Positions 30,144-42,225 of a DNA stretch of 64,000 nucleotides are shown here, piece by piece (position 1 is the stretch's first letter; every line of letters starts with the position of its first letter). The notes below the pieces were generated by a model that was given only the letters and a program-made list of their open reading frames with translations, made no database searches and was not told the DNA's origin. A program made the position numbers and the translations under genes. Source of the DNA: Odontocerum albicorne (Eukaryota > Arthropoda > Insecta > Trichoptera > Odontoceridae); contig OX463844.1 of assembly GCA_949825065.1 (NCBI GenBank), positions 2,655,017-2,719,016 on the forward strand, read 5' to 3'.

Positions 30144-31240
30144 TATATGTAAAAGCTATATTGGCATTTCATTTGTTTGTCCTCAAGCACCGTTTTGTAT
30201 TATAATAATTCAGAAACTTCATACAAAAAAAGCTGAAAACCTTACACAGCACGGGTGAATCATCCAGTATCTAATGATAAATTATTTTGTTATTCCACTA
30301 AGTATAATATATCAATCGTCAGGATACATGTTTCTTCCTCCTTTCTCGAGAGCCTCGTGATAGGGGGTAGAAACAGGTTTCGCGAGAATAAATGTTATTA
30401 GTTAGTGGAATATTTAAGTTATTTGTTGGTATTCTAAAATGGTGGCTCCCAAAGTAAAGTCCGAAATCTTTGACAAGATATTATCAATTTAGTTTTACTC
30501 ATATCAAATTTTATTTCAGTTGTAACGATGGTTGTTATCAATGTAGCGTGTGTCCTATTAGGACGTGCTGATGATTTTGATATCGACATCGCTCTTCGTT
30601 TTAGTTGATTCTGCGTTACTTCTCGTTCAGAGTCATCAATATAGCGGATTGCTTATCTTGATAAGTCATGATGATCTTGCTTTGTATTCAATAAATATAG
30701 ACTCAGGAATGCGGATATAAAAAGCGAAAGTGACAGCGGGTGATAAATAATAAGTCTTGACAGTTGAATGAATGACAATAATAATATGTTTATTTCTCGG
30801 CGTCCGAGTAATTTATACCAATGAGTGAATACATTCGCGATACATATCTGCCTTGCTCTAGCGCATGAACTGGCGGTAGGTTAATTATTTATATTTGGAG
30901 ATGGCTAGCCAATTCGCAGACGTTGTAAATAGTAAATATTGTTGTTGTTCATAGTGTGTGACAATCATTGAATTCTTCATCGGTCATTGCCCCTGTATGT
31001 TTACTATCTGACAATAATTAATTTCATTTAATTGTGTTTAACAATTCACTTATTCATTTTGACAATTATTTATTTATTTATTTATTTAGGTAGGTATTCC
31101 TACACAGTATTTCAGATATTTAATATTTTTTTATTACTTCATGAAAATAATAAGAGAAACCAATCACAATACTTCCTTTTGGGTTTCTCCATCTAGTACG
31201 TAAAAAAAGCTTGAACACAAAAAGACCCGCAGACGCAAAA
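30144..31240. other. spacer; weak LTR-like features near 30520-30760
   Basis: AATAAA at about 30690 and GGATATAAAAAGC near 30714 lie in a GC-richer segment, but no paired LTR, primer-binding site or coding region was found. A short inverted repeat, TTATTCCACTAA (30290) with TTAGTGGAATA (30404), frames a 130-bp piece. Confidence 0.35.
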
Positions 31241-33140
31241 TACTTTCCTATAAATATTCTTTGAAATACGGAGAGAATATTTCTCTCAGAGGACGCGGCA
31301 GCGAGGATAGAGCGAGATGCGGAAGAAAACGCTCAGCAGGGAAATATTTTTTCCCTTCTTCAGATCCATACTGGTCGGGTATTAAACTGTGATCAAGGGC
31401 GAGATTTCTCTTTGATCTTTTTATGTATTGAAGTGAAACGTAAGAAATGAATGAGGACAAAGAATACATGGGAATGGGGAAAAATGGAGTGGAAAAGTTT
31501 GGCTTCTTTAAAAAATACGTGTCCTTTTTATTGATGTTGTATGATGGGACATCCTTCGATTTTTGGAAATGTTCTTTAAGGGTGTTCTTGATATATTTGA
31601 TTGAAAATTTATATTTTCAACGAATTAACATTTTTGAATAACTTCGTTTTTTTAACACCGTAGCTTGGGCTAAGGAATCGATTGCCGTCGGATTTGGTGT
31701 TAAGTTGCTCTATAAAGTATTAAAATATTATTTTGCCTTCCAGTAAAGAAAAATTGTCTTTCTTAGACAAATCAATGTCCCAATAGCCGCCAATAATAAT
31801 TATTTTGATAGTTAATATTTCGTTGATATTATGATAAAACCTAGTTTTTCAATTAGTATTTATTATTTTAGTTTAAAGGAAAAAAATATCTTGGAACATA
31901 TCATGTTAAATATCTTCTTCCAAAAAAATAGAAAAAAATGTAAAATTAAAATTATGAGTGAAACTCGAACCTACGACCTCGTTCTTGCTGGTAAACTGTT
32001 CTATTCGACTTAAATATTGCAAGTTGTGTAGCGAGACATTTGATTTTTCCTCTTATTTATATTAAGTTTTTTTTAAATTTTGACTGGATATTAAAAAAAA
32101 CCGATTGAACCCAAAATAAGGTTGTATTTTGAATTTTAACGAAAAGTTCTAGAATATCCTTTTGGTAGACAAGCCCACTAGATTAAACTATGCTTTAATG
32201 TGTTCTTGAATATCATTCTTAAATGTGCGCATGTGGAGCCAATTTTTTTGAAAAAAAAAAAGGTTTTCAATCTTTAGGTGTTAATTAAAGGACAAATTTG
32301 AAGAGCTTTGTGGTTGGTTGCCCAGTGACAATAATTTCACAAGATTATATTGTGTAACAGAAGTGCTATACATAATTGATTTTTATTCTTATGATTGTGT
32401 GCGGTATAGTGTGGGATGAATATTTTTGGTATTTCTGGAGTGATGATGTGTGAGCAGTTGAATTTCGCAAGATGTTTCCAGTTGTAGTTGAGTGTCACGA
32501 CTGTCAGGTTGATGAGAGCGTGCAACGGGGTTTTGTTTTTGTGTAATCAAAAATCGGAAAGAAGTATCGATTTATTTTTCTCATGCTAAATATCCTCAGT
32601 GAGATACAGGCAAAAGCCTAGTTTACTGGGGATACGACAAATGAAAGGCAACAAACCCAGATCCATTAAAATTGTATGTACAAATCAAATTATCTGTTGT
32701 TTTTCTCAAATTGTGTGTATTTCTTGTCATGTGTAATAATAAATAAATAAACAAATAAAAATAAATTCGCTTGGGCGCAGCTATAGCTTTCAGACGTGAA
32801 TTGTTTAATAACAGCGCTCTTGAGGAGCGTTTGTTCTCTAAACAGCGCTTTACATATTTGTCTTCTAAATTAATATTAAAATTAGGTAAATATAACTTGT
32901 TGCAGTTATTTTTGGTGGTTTAAAGCAAGAGTTCGTCAAATCACTTATTCGCGTCCATATTATTAAAAGATTATAGGTAAAAGAAGCAGCCTTACGTCTC
33001 TGGATTTGTAATTCTGGAAAAAAGCATTAAGGGACTATCCCAGGCCCCTTTCAAATTTTGACTGTTTTTAAATATTTCGTTGTTAAAAAGGGTGGGATTT
33101 TAATTTGCAAACAATTACCAAGTAAAAAAATATTTTCGTT
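31241..33140. other. spacer with minor SINE-like traces
   Basis: Near 31955-32010 a minus-strand B-box-like GGTCGTAGGTTCGAGTTTC occurs. Near 32311-32360 GTGGTTGGTTGCCCAGTGAC resembles the shared tail. No gene was recognised; the short ORFs are AT-driven. Confidence 0.35.
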
Positions 33141-33527
33141 ATGGGTGGTGAAACGGAATGTTCTACTATGACGCCGACCAATGAGACAGCCGCTTACAAT
33201 TGTGTGACTTGGTTCCCAACCAACGATAAAGGGGATGAAAGGCAATTCTCGAACAGGTTCGAAAAGTGCTCGGTCACTCGTTTCAGAGACGGGCATCTCG
33301 CACTGTCTGCAAAACAGCCTCAACATATTGTGACATTTACTTATCTACCTTGCATATTTAATAGGCGACCTTACCGTCATGGAACTCGCCATCACGACGC
33401 CAAAGACACCAAGAGTTTTCCGCTGGAATTTAGTCAGCCCCGACTTGAAGTTCACCAGTCCACAACGCCGCTGAAGCTAAGAACATATTCACCGGCTGCC
33501 TTATTATACCAGTGGTTCAAGCTCTAA
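33141..33527 (+). other. unidentified 128-codon ORF with moderate GC
   Basis: ATG at 33141, stop at 33525-33527, open throughout. The segment is clearly less AT-rich than its surroundings. The product would be polar, with scattered Cys and His (CSTMTPTNETAAYNCVTW near the start, HGTRHHDAK in the middle) and no signal peptide or membrane segment. I recognise no domain. The opposite strand is open for 91 codons over the first half, which lowers the coding likelihood. It may be an exon, a TE remnant or chance. Confidence 0.25.
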
Positions 33528-34164
33528 GCTGTACCAATTTCCAATCTCTCGAATTGACCCAGCACTCATAAGTTGATCGACCTTATGGAAAATCACTCGA
33601 AACTTCCTTTAATTTGTAAATTGATTTGCACATTTCCTTTTCTTTTCTCATTTCAATAATAAAATTAATGTTACTTCTTTCCAAACCATCTATCCGAACC
33701 CTTTAATTGCTAACACCCTTACTTCATTACTCCGTATTAGAATAATATAATATGCACACAAGATTTTTGACACTCCCCGATTAAATAAATTCAAACAAAC
33801 GAAAATAAACTCCCCATTCAAAAAGACGCCGTATATGGTAACATGCACTAAGTTCCATCTCTCGAAAGGTTTTTCCATTAACTGTAACTTTTTCATTGTT
33901 CGCAAAAGTTTTGTAACGGTTTAACGCCTTTCACTATCAAGGGATGGAAGTAAGGTGTAGTAAGTAAACGGATATAAGTTTTAATTTTATTTATTAGTTT
34001 TTTAAAATCTAACCACTTTTTCAAATTTCTTTACACCGAAGTCTGAGGTTGAGTGATGTTGCAAAATTTCACCCGGTGGGCTCAACTAGTTCTCAAGGTA
34101 AAATTTTGACTTATGAAATTAAGTAAGAAAAACACAGCAATAGCCATAATAAGACTGATAAGGG
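33528..34164. other. spacer, no recognised feature
   Basis: AT-rich sequence with no gene recognised. Confidence 0.4.
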
Positions 34165-35215
34165 TGTCATTTAGCGAGGATAACAATATCAAGAAATTCT
34201 TAACGATAAAAACATAGTTAGAATCATTGGATATACCAATAAATTAAAGAGACCACTAATTAATAACTATGCCAATAAATTCTTAAAAGTGAAAAAATTG
34301 CTAGAAACAATGGATATACCAACACATTAAAGAGACCACTAATTAATAACTATACCAATAAATTCTTAACAGTGAAAAAATTGCTAGAAACAATGGATAT
34401 ACCAATACATTAAATATACCACTAATTAATAACTATACCAATAAATTCTTAACAGTGAAAAAATTGCTAGAAACAATGGATATACTAATACATTAAAGAG
34501 ACCACTAATTAATAACAATACCAATTAATTCTTAACAGTGAAAAAAATTGCTAGAAACAATGGATATACTAATAAATTAAAGAGACCACTAATTAATAAC
34601 TATACCAATTAATTCTAAACAGTGAAAAAAATTGCTAGAAACAATGGATATACTAATAAATTAAAGAGACCACTAATTAATAACTATACCCATTAATTCT
34701 TAACAGTGAAAAAAATTGCTAAAAACAATGGAAATACCAATAAGCTAAAGAGACCACTAATTAATAACTATACCAATTAATTTTTAACATTTAAAAAAAA
34801 ATGCTAGAAACGATGGAAATACCAATTAGTTAAAGAAACTACTAATTAATAACTATACCAATTAATTCTCAACACTGAAAACATTGCTAGAAACGATGGA
34901 TATACCAATAAGTTAAAGAGACCACTAATTAATAACCATACCAACAAATTCTTAACAGTGAAAACATTGCTCGAAACAATGGATATACTGATAAGTTAAA
35001 GAGACCACTAATTAATAACTATACCAATTAATTCTTAACAGTGAAAACATAGTTTGAAACGATGGAAATACCAATAAGCTGAAGAGACCACTAATTAATA
35101 ACTATACCAATTAATTCTTAACAGTAAAAAACATTGCTAAAAACGATGGAAATACCAATAAGCTAAAGATACCACTAATTAATAACTATACCAATAACTC
35201 CAAAATAAGAGCTGA
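34165..35215. repeat. satellite array, about 84-bp unit, about 12 copies
   Basis: GAGACCACTAATTAATAACT recurs near 34250, 34334, 34500, 34584, 34668, 34752, 34920, 35004 and 35087, with variants between, giving a period of 83-85 bp. Each unit also holds AACAGTGAAAAAATTGCTAG and AAACAATGGATATACCAATA. Neighbours differ by a few bases. It is non-coding. Confidence 0.92.
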
Positions 35216-35289
35216 ACGGCGGAGATAATTGGAGGAGAATCAAAGATAAGGGTGTAATACATACGAGTAAGATCAGTTTATATGAAATA

Positions 35290-35425
35290 TACTGTAAATA
35301 CATGGCCGCGCGATAACACAAATGACTTCGAGCCCCCGTGCTTTGCTACTCACCTCGAATGACACAAGCATTTTTTTCATCAAGTATTCAGAGGTATAAG
35401 GATATCGATGACTTGGATCATGTAT
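35290..35425 (+). mobile_element. tRNA-derived SINE, family 2
   Basis: ATGGCCGCGCGATAACACAA (A box region) is followed by a degenerate B-box region and the family tail TACTCACCTCGAATGACACA, then a body shared with 59245-59290 (AGGTATAAGGATATCGATGA). Compare 52745 (minus) and 59190 (plus). Confidence 0.6.
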
Positions 35426-36665
35426 TTAAAAAAATGTGGTTGTGAAAGTACATAAAATATATTGGAATATCACATAGAAACGTAGGCGCTACAATACAAG
35501 GATTTAAGCGCTGTCTATCGAATATTTTTTTTTCAGTATTTGTAAACCATATCACAGAGAGAAATAAGCGACGAAAGTAAAATTAAATGTAAAGTTTACT
35601 CGTATGTGATCTTAACACTTGCCTAACTGTGCTAAACAATTCCGCCAGCCACTATGCTGGACGCCCAGCATCCAGTGAAAAATGTATGTTTTAAATAAAA
35701 ATTATGCAAAATCTGCTAGGCTATTTTTTGTAATTAGCTATAAAATTATTTTATTTTGTAAGTCCTGGTCACTTACTATCCATCATAGGGTGGCAAGTGT
35801 TAATGAATCAAAGGAAATCTTTTAATGAAGGGTGATATTTAAGCACCTTTTGGTCATTATTAGTTTTTTTAAATTATTTTATTTTCGATCTTTTATACAT
35901 ATAATAAAAAATGGTACAACTGGTGGGTTTATTGCTATACAGTAATTTTTTCAACCAACCATTCCTTCATTTTAGCAAATTTTGATACTGTTCGATTCTT
36001 GTTCACATTTTTAGTGCCCCATCGACTTTGTTTCCATCCCACTCAAGTATTCCATCATTTGAAAAATGACTAAACAAATAGCAGAATTCCTTTACTTAAC
36101 ATATTTTAATATTTTATCACTCGTAATTCCTTTTCACCGTGACTTGGGAAAATAAAAAGTAATTCCCCGTATACTAAATATACAATAGTTTAGTTTGCTA
36201 AATAAAGATAAACATGCGAGACATTAAAATTAATGTAAAATAATAATAATAATATTTATCTCGGTTTGTTCACTCTAGCGGCCGTTCCTTTAAGCATAAA
36301 TTAGAGTTAAGTCTTCACATACCGACATTGCTCCCTTATTTTGTTTCCATAAAATAAACCTAAGCTGAAATAATCGTAAAGACGGGTATAAGTGCCGCTA
36401 GAGAACTAAGATGAAAACAATTCCTATTTATTAGTTTTATTTTTTTAAATAATATACCGTCGGGTTTTGGGCACAATCTGGTTACTAACATTTTACTTCA
36501 TTTGAAATATTTCAATCGTAAAGTTTCAACTTCTTAAATCAGCGATTAAAATAAAATTTCAATAAAAAACGTTATTAGTTTATAAAATAATCTTTAATGT
36601 GATTATTAACAATTAATACAAGATTTTAGTTGGCACATCATCGCGATAGAAAAGTGTTAAAGAAG
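35426..36665. other. spacer, weak tail trace only
   Basis: 35924-35965 resembles the complement of the shared tail (GGGTTTATTGCTATACAGTA). Nothing else was recognised. Confidence 0.35.
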
Positions 36666-37345
36666 AAGTAAATGCGATATAAGGGAAGCAATAAAATATT
36701 TGAAGGCGTTAAAGAATTCCACTATTTAGGTTATATTTTCTCAGATGATGGAAGATCTAGAGATATATCGAACGGTATGTATGTTCACGCCAAAGCGTGA
36801 CGTGAAATATCGTTCCGATATTGGGCCGCTCTATTATCGCTACCAGCCCTGTCACGCGATTAAGTGGTATTGTCGCGAGTTCTAAAATATGGTATTGTCG
36901 CGAGTTGTAACGATTTTGGTGCGACGAACAAATTCGCGTCGACGACCACAGTTGGGCACAGACCGTCATGCGGATGACACCGAATACATCAAGAGGGAAA
37001 ATAGCAAGCAATACTCTTCAACAACGAACCAGTGATAATAAGTTTTCGACCACCGTGACCGACCTCTTCAGCCCGAACGAAGCTCCAGAGTCCTGGAACA
37101 TCAGCAGAGCTCAGCCCATACATCTGACTCCCGCCTTCAACACCTGTGAGTACCAATTTTCATCATCTGATGGTGTGGCATTCGCTCCACCAATGTAACT
37201 ATAGAAAATAAAGTCAATGGAGTATTATAATATATACTAGAACCGGACAGTATCAAAATCTACAAAGACGATAGTCTACAACCGTATTCTAGTACCGAAT
37301 TTGATGTGTTGAAGGGGATTGAGAACATGGATAAAAAATGAGAAA
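36666..37345 (+). mobile_element. RTE-type LINE copy with a foreign insertion
   Basis: 36690-36776 encodes KIFEGVKEFHYLGYIFSDDG, the classic block before the RT C-terminus. The family continues only at 37203 (AAAGTCAATGGAGTATTA), running to about 37345. The interval 36777-37202 is foreign. Confidence 0.7.
36777..37202 (+). mobile_element. GC-richer insertion of unknown class
   Basis: About 425 bp of much higher GC content interrupt the RTE copy. It holds a 76-codon ATG-to-stop frame (36968-37198) containing TSDNKFSTTVTDLFSPNEAP and a doubled word, GGTATTGTCGCGAGTT, near 36866 and 36892. TTTTGGTGCGACGAAC near 36913 resembles a TTTTGGTGC-type LTR-element primer-binding site, so the left part might be the end of an LTR and the ORF the start of a gag. 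Only one boundary region is clean and I see no clear target duplication. Confidence 0.35.
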
Positions 37346-38594
37346 AAACAAGATCTGTTCAGGGACGCTTTTGTTTGTCTTGTTGCGTTGGAATAGTGGA
37401 GGAATCTATGTCGTGGAATATACGTTCCTAAACCACCGCCAAGGATTGTACGCCCATTTTTTACCCCTTTTGTTCAGAGTAGAACAGAGGAGTTTGTCTG
37501 TGTCAGAGTGTTCCTCCACAAACACCTTTACGATACAAACCTCCATCTCTGCCCCCTAATTTCTCCGACCCCCATCATGGACTGATTAGTTCAAGTAACA
37601 GGCGTCTGGTCATTTAGCACACACTGCTGATAATTTCTACTCGGAGTATCGGTCCGATTTAAAGACACCTTACTTCTTCATCGGATATTGTGATAGGGAC
37701 TTTGGTTATTTGTTTGGATATTTGGGTGTTAAACCCACATTAAGAGCTTAGTTATAAGAAGAACCACGAAAGTCTCAAAACATACTTAAAACAACAATTT
37801 ATAACGCACTGTTTAGGTAGTAGACTATCATAAAGGGCGCCCTTACTCGGGATTCGAACTTAATATTATTGACAGATCAAAAATATTACAAAAAAATCAA
37901 ATGGATTGCAAATATATAAAGATGGTGATGGTGACTGGGGTTATTAGATTAGTGACTGGGGTTATTACTTCCCAAAATTTGCATATGATTCAAAAAACAA
38001 TTTCGGTAAGAAAATCGCTGAAAACTTACCAAGGAAAGATGTTCTATGAAGAAACCTTGGTATATAAATCTTTCGATATGTGATAGTAATACATTTGACT
38101 TTAGGTGTAGTATATATGTATAATAATTGAACATACAAAAAAATGTTGTCTTAATGTGCTTCCTAACATGTAGCTGTGTACGCCACTCATATCTCAAACA
38201 TGTGGTACACCATTCCACGCTATGGGACCAGGAAAACCAAGATAGTTAATTTCAAGAAAACATCAAATACGTCATGTTACGTAAGATGAAGAGCAAGGGG
38301 TTCTAAATATGGTAATCAGGAAAGTTCAGTATGACTAATGACCAATTGTTGCTGATAACTTGGCATACGTGTGCGAATCATGTTAGTTTACTAGTCTTAG
38401 TAGTGTTTTTAAGGTAGAAAAGGTTTTAAACTCCACATATATTTTGTGTCTCAAACTTTTTGCTGAAACATTGGGTGTTTTACAATTATATGATGTGGTA
38501 GATGCTTCGTATACCATAGGTTACATTACACGCGTCTTTATTATCCAACAATTTGAGATTATCGAAGAACTTACACAATCTGCAAAAAAATAAT
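37346..38594. other. spacer with two small repeats
   Basis: 37638-37690 recurs at 41400-41452 (CGGTCCGATT and CACCTTACT.CTTCATCGG). GTGACTGGGGTTATTA is doubled at 37932 and 37953. No gene was recognised. Confidence 0.45.
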
Positions 38595-38880
38595 CCGAAC
38601 GTACTCAAGGCATGTTGCTAGAAAGAATGATGTGAGTCTGGAAAAACTGGAAATTACTGGAATAGTTGAGAGAAGTCGTGGAAGAGATAAGTAACTGCTT
38701 TATGAGATAGACGGAACAAATAAAGGAGTTGATATGTCTTCTTTAAGCGCTGTATTCAACATGGCCCAAGACCAAGAAGAATAGAAACAGGTGGTCTGCC
38801 AAGTTTAAGACTACGACGTATCAGAAGGTAACGATGCTCAGCATTGAGCATGCGTTGAAGAACAAAATAATGACCTGTAG
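38595..38880 (+). pseudogene. LINE reverse transcriptase C-terminal relic (fourth family)
   Basis: The plus strand encodes HVARKNDVSLEKLEITGIVE, then a degenerate RSRGRDK, and in a shifted frame NMAQDQEE followed by a TRVLTKGNDAQH-like sequence. GHV.R..D.SLEKL...G.VEG.RGRGR is a strong signature for the end of RTE-related RT proteins. Several frame changes and stops are present. Confidence 0.65.
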
Positions 38881-39255
38881 TATGAGCTAACATGTCGTCA
38901 ATAAGATGTGATAAGGATGTATGATCTGATTTATTTTTTATGTAATAAACATATTAAAAGTTCCTTTTTTCCAACCCTTAATGCAGCGTACTTTTTAATT
39001 TGATCTTTAAACCACCATTTACAACCGTATCTCAAATAGGCATTAAACTTCTGAAGAGTTTTTCTACACTATCAGTCCCCTAGAGTCCTGCTGCACGTTA
39101 TCTAAAAACCTCCATTTCTGTTTATTGAGTGACAATTTTTCCATGTTGTTGGACTTACTAATCGTGTCAACTGAGACCTGCTTACATGGCTTATCCATGT
39201 TAATCTTTACGACCTTATGTTCCTTGTTATAAGTGATTGTCTTGTTCATTTTTAA
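38881..39255. other. spacer, no recognised feature
   Basis: No gene recognised; it ends at the TTAA that flanks MITE C. Confidence 0.4.
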
Positions 39256-39875
39256 CTTTTCCCTTCCTGTGCTAAAAAAAATCCGCGCGTTCCGGTGCTG
39301 TGTATTCAATACACATCAATACACATGTAAAAATGAGCGATTTAAAATCCAAAAATAAAAATATCCATAGCCAATCGCTTAAATTAATTAAATTTGAAAT
39401 CAAAAGTGATAATAATTGAAATTTAATTGCTGAAAACATAAAAAAAAACATCGGCCGACGTTCACAAAACGGACGAAGAGACCACTTCAAACAAATGCCC
39501 GAGAACTACTGAAGCGAAAGAAGCAAGCGAACTGAGATTCTATTTCTTGGGTTTCCATATACCGAAGTGGAGTGAGAGTGAGACGTGAATAGCGTCGCTT
39601 CTCACCCATAGCGGTTTTTAGAATGAATATACCTAAGTCACACACTGGCACACGTTTGATTGTATTGGTGAATTTATTCCCGATTTTTACAAAATATCTC
39701 TGATGTGGCCGATAAGTGCTAATTACAATATTATTAATATTATTTTTTTCATTCAATGCGTAAATGTATTACGGAGGAATACCTAAAATCTGAACCCAGT
39801 ATTTATTATATTTATAGAGATATTAAAGTTTTTAGAAGCAATGTGTACTAGATACACATTACAGGGAATGAAAGG
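39256..39875. mobile_element. piggyBac-type MITE copy C (uninterrupted)
   Basis: TTAA lies at 39252-39255 and 39876-39879. The ends are CTTTTCCCTTCCTGTGC and, inverted, CCTTTCATTCCCTGTAATG. The length is 620 bp. It is the closest uninterrupted relative of copy A (opposite orientation) and of copy E at 63718 (same orientation), including GCTGTGTATTCAATACACAT near the left end. It supplies the empty site for the Penelope insertion at 19160. Confidence 0.92.
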
Positions 39876-39879
39876 TTAA

Positions 39880-40515
39880 GTATCTTTTAAATATTGCAGT
39901 TAGCACCCTCTTGCGACTTAACCACGAAATAAACCACGCATCAATATAAAAGAAACAATAAAAAGAAATCCCTCTCGTATGTTCCACGAATTTTTATTAT
40001 TAAATTAAAATTTATTTTTAATTTTCTCAATATTTCAAAATCTTGCTAGTAAAATATTATACGAGTATTTCCCCTTTAGAATTTTTTAAACTGTTGACCT
40101 TTTGAGGTGTAAAAGTATGAAGCAAATAAATAAGTAAAAAAATAAGGTTTTAATATCGGTACTAAAATATTTGGACGGGATAAAAGGTTTTTGTGATCAA
40201 TCCGAGGCTTAGACCGTTAAAGGGAATGACTTATATAAGGAAAATATCACCTTGTGGTTAAGTTATCACGTATTTTGGACATAAATCTCTTAGAACCACA
40301 CACATCCATGCACCCTTTCATACAATACACCAGGTGATGTATGGACGATCATTACAGCTAAAATAGTTTTTCCTTCTTATGAAATTTTATACAACGTTTG
40401 TGGGTTATTTATATTGAAACCTATTTTTTGTTAAATTAATCAGTATACTCGTACTAATGTTAAAAATTCTTTTTGTTCTAAAAAACTCAGAAAAAGTGAT
40501 CTTCTTATTCTCAGT
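39880..40515. other. spacer, no recognised feature
   Basis: AT-rich, nothing recognised. Confidence 0.4.
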
Positions 40516-40521
40516 TTCATG

Positions 40522-40800
40522 TCAGGTCCCCCCAACGTTGAATATCACTTGAGAGTAGATATCTTTGTCCCCGGCAGCCAGAAAAAGATTTCCAACGCCC
40601 CTTATGCCAGTCCAATCACGTATATTGCGAATCCAGTAGATTTGCATCCTGCCAACACCTCTTCGGCCTTCTATTTTGCCTTGGATGATCAGGCGTAGTA
40701 ATTTGTACTTTGCTCCTCGAAGTACGTGACCCAAGTAGGACACCTTTCGGGTTTTAATATTATTCAGCAACTCTCAATCAACTTTGGCTCAGTTGAATAT
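40522..40800 (-). pseudogene. LINE RT C-terminal relic
   Basis: The minus strand encodes LLNNIKTRKVSYLGHVLRGA, KYKLLRLIIQGKIEGRRGVG, RMQIYWIRNIRDWTGI, then NLFLAAGDK. The order Y.GH..R...Y.LL.LI..G.IEG.RG.GR...W..N...W.G is diagnostic for the C-terminal end of an RTE-related family, the same as at 50490-51110. The 82-codon frame is open, but only this tail exists. Confidence 0.75.
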
Positions 40801-41059
40801 CAGAAAAAGTGATACCTATCTTAATTTAAGGTTTGTTCAAGGATTATGTTTCCATGATTCAAAGACGGAAGATCAGGGAGTGAGGGTTCCAGTTGGACTT
40901 GTTCGTGTAGATTCCTTTGATTTAGGTGTAGATCGGCAGCATGATGTACACTTCAGGAAATGAGCCAAAGGTGACTGCGGTGTAAAAGACCAGGGGAAAC
41001 CACTGTACTATCTTTTCATGGTGATTAGTCATGAGTTACATGAAAGTTGATAACTTATC
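40801..41059. other. spacer
   Basis: Nothing recognised. Confidence 0.35.
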
Positions 41060-41345
41060 TTGAATTTGTATTTTAGGACTGCAGATAACTTGTATTATGG
41101 GTTGACAAATAGATGTCCCACCAACCCCTATTATCTCGCCGAAAATATTCAGCGTTTTTCCGATTATGGAATTTTGAAACAGAGTTTGTTTATTGGCTTT
41201 CCCAGTTCACCACTCTTCTTTTTTACGTCATTCTTTACTGTCCATGCTGTGAGACTCTGGAATCAGTTACAAACCAATATAAGACTCGCTCCGTCCTTGG
41301 CATGCTTTAAAAAGCGACTGAAAAAACTCTTATTTCTTGTCAGCA
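41060..41345 (+). pseudogene. CR1/L2-like LINE reverse transcriptase C-terminus
   Basis: The frame reads GILKQSLFIGFPSSPLFFFT, SFFTVHAVRLWNQLQTNIRL, APSLACFKKRLKKLLFL. It matches the minus-strand copy at 9079-9339 almost residue for residue over the last 30 codons. The frame runs on past the expected stop into downstream sequence. A worn duplicate of the end is at 41668-41760. Confidence 0.8.
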
Positions 41346-41667
41346 AAATAACGTGTTTCATTCCTGATTTTTTTGGTGATGTAATCCAAGTTGATGGTTT
41401 GCTCGGAGTGTCGGTCCGATTGTCGGACACCTTACTCCTTCATCGGTTGTGTAAAAACGGACTTTGGGAAATTAATTTTGGATAGTTTGGTGGGGGTGCT
41501 AGAATTTTTTTTTTATAGAGAGGAGGGATAGAGTTTGGTACATACATTAAGGTTATAGATACATATAGGTTACATAATAATATACTTATATTTTTATATG
41601 TCACGAGCGTTGATAAATATGAATACAGAGAAAGAAAGGATAGTGATGTATACATAGATTGATGATG

Positions 41668-41760
41668 TAAGACTCGCTCCATCATATATAATATATATAT
41701 TTTGAAAAAAAAATCGACTGAAAAAATCTAATTTCAAGTAATATAATGTGTTTCATTTCA
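41668..41760 (+). pseudogene. short second copy of the CR1/L2-like C-terminus
   Basis: AAGACTCGCTCCATC and ATCGACTGAAAAAATCTA, then ATAATGTGTTTCATT, follow 41281-41362 in order. A TATA-rich insertion separates the halves. Confidence 0.55.
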
Positions 41761-41897
41761 AGTTCTTCTTTCCTCTCCACCATTTCTTCCTTTTTTATAT
41801 ATCTCTATCGATATTTTCACTTTGTATATTGTCATTACGTTATTTTATAAAGAGGAATAAAAATTTGACTATTTCTTGCGACCATGTAACTTTCTTT

Positions 41898-42132
41898 ATT
41901 TATAGTTAAGGCATTGACATTGTGGAGCTTTAAAAACATTGTTATTTGTTTTATCAAACACTGTTTATGCCACTTTTTGTGACGGTATAACCCTACCAAT
42001 TTCAAGGCTTTCACCTCATCTTCAGGGGTGCACAAACAATGTGCTCCCCTGAAAATGAGGTGAAAGACTTGAAACCGGTAGGATTATACCGTTACAAAAA
42101 AAGAATAAACTGTGTTTGATAAAACAAATTAC
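41898..42132. mobile_element. Penelope-like termini in inverted (hairpin) arrangement
   Basis: 41898-42035 is the inverted terminus (TTTATAGTTAAGGCATTGAC through CTTCAGGGGTGC). 42040-42132 is the forward terminus (GTGCTCCCCTGAAAATGAGG to AACTGTGTTTGATAAAAC). Only about 10 bp separate them, so the transcript could fold into a long hairpin. The inverted arm keeps the CTGAAGA core, the forward arm has CTGAAAA. Confidence 0.8.
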
Positions 42133-42146
42133 AATTCCATTATTTG

Positions 42147-42225
42147 CTTTGTCTGGTGGGTTGGAAGAGATTGCCATCTAGCATTCAGCCTGCCAGATTG
42201 TTTTATAATGAAGTATTAAATTAAC
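42147..42225 (+). repeat. shared LINE/SINE 3' tail
   Basis: GGTGGGTTGGAAGAGATTGC, CATCTAGCATTCAGCCTGCC and AGATTG match the family at 24831 and 50061. Confidence 0.6.

Noticed and set aside
30520..30760. LTR with TATA and AATAAA
   Set aside because: No convincing TG..CA boundaries, primer site, partner LTR or coding region.
31447..31641. 64-codon plus-strand ORF with ATG
   Set aside because: Short, AT-rich, no motif and no neighbouring exon signals.
34165..35215. 84-bp repeats as a CRISPR-like or iteron origin
   Set aside because: Whole units repeat without spacers and vary gradually, as in satellites.
36757..37011. 84-codon minus-strand ORF
   Set aside because: It spans the border between an RTE copy and the foreign segment, so it cannot be an old gene.
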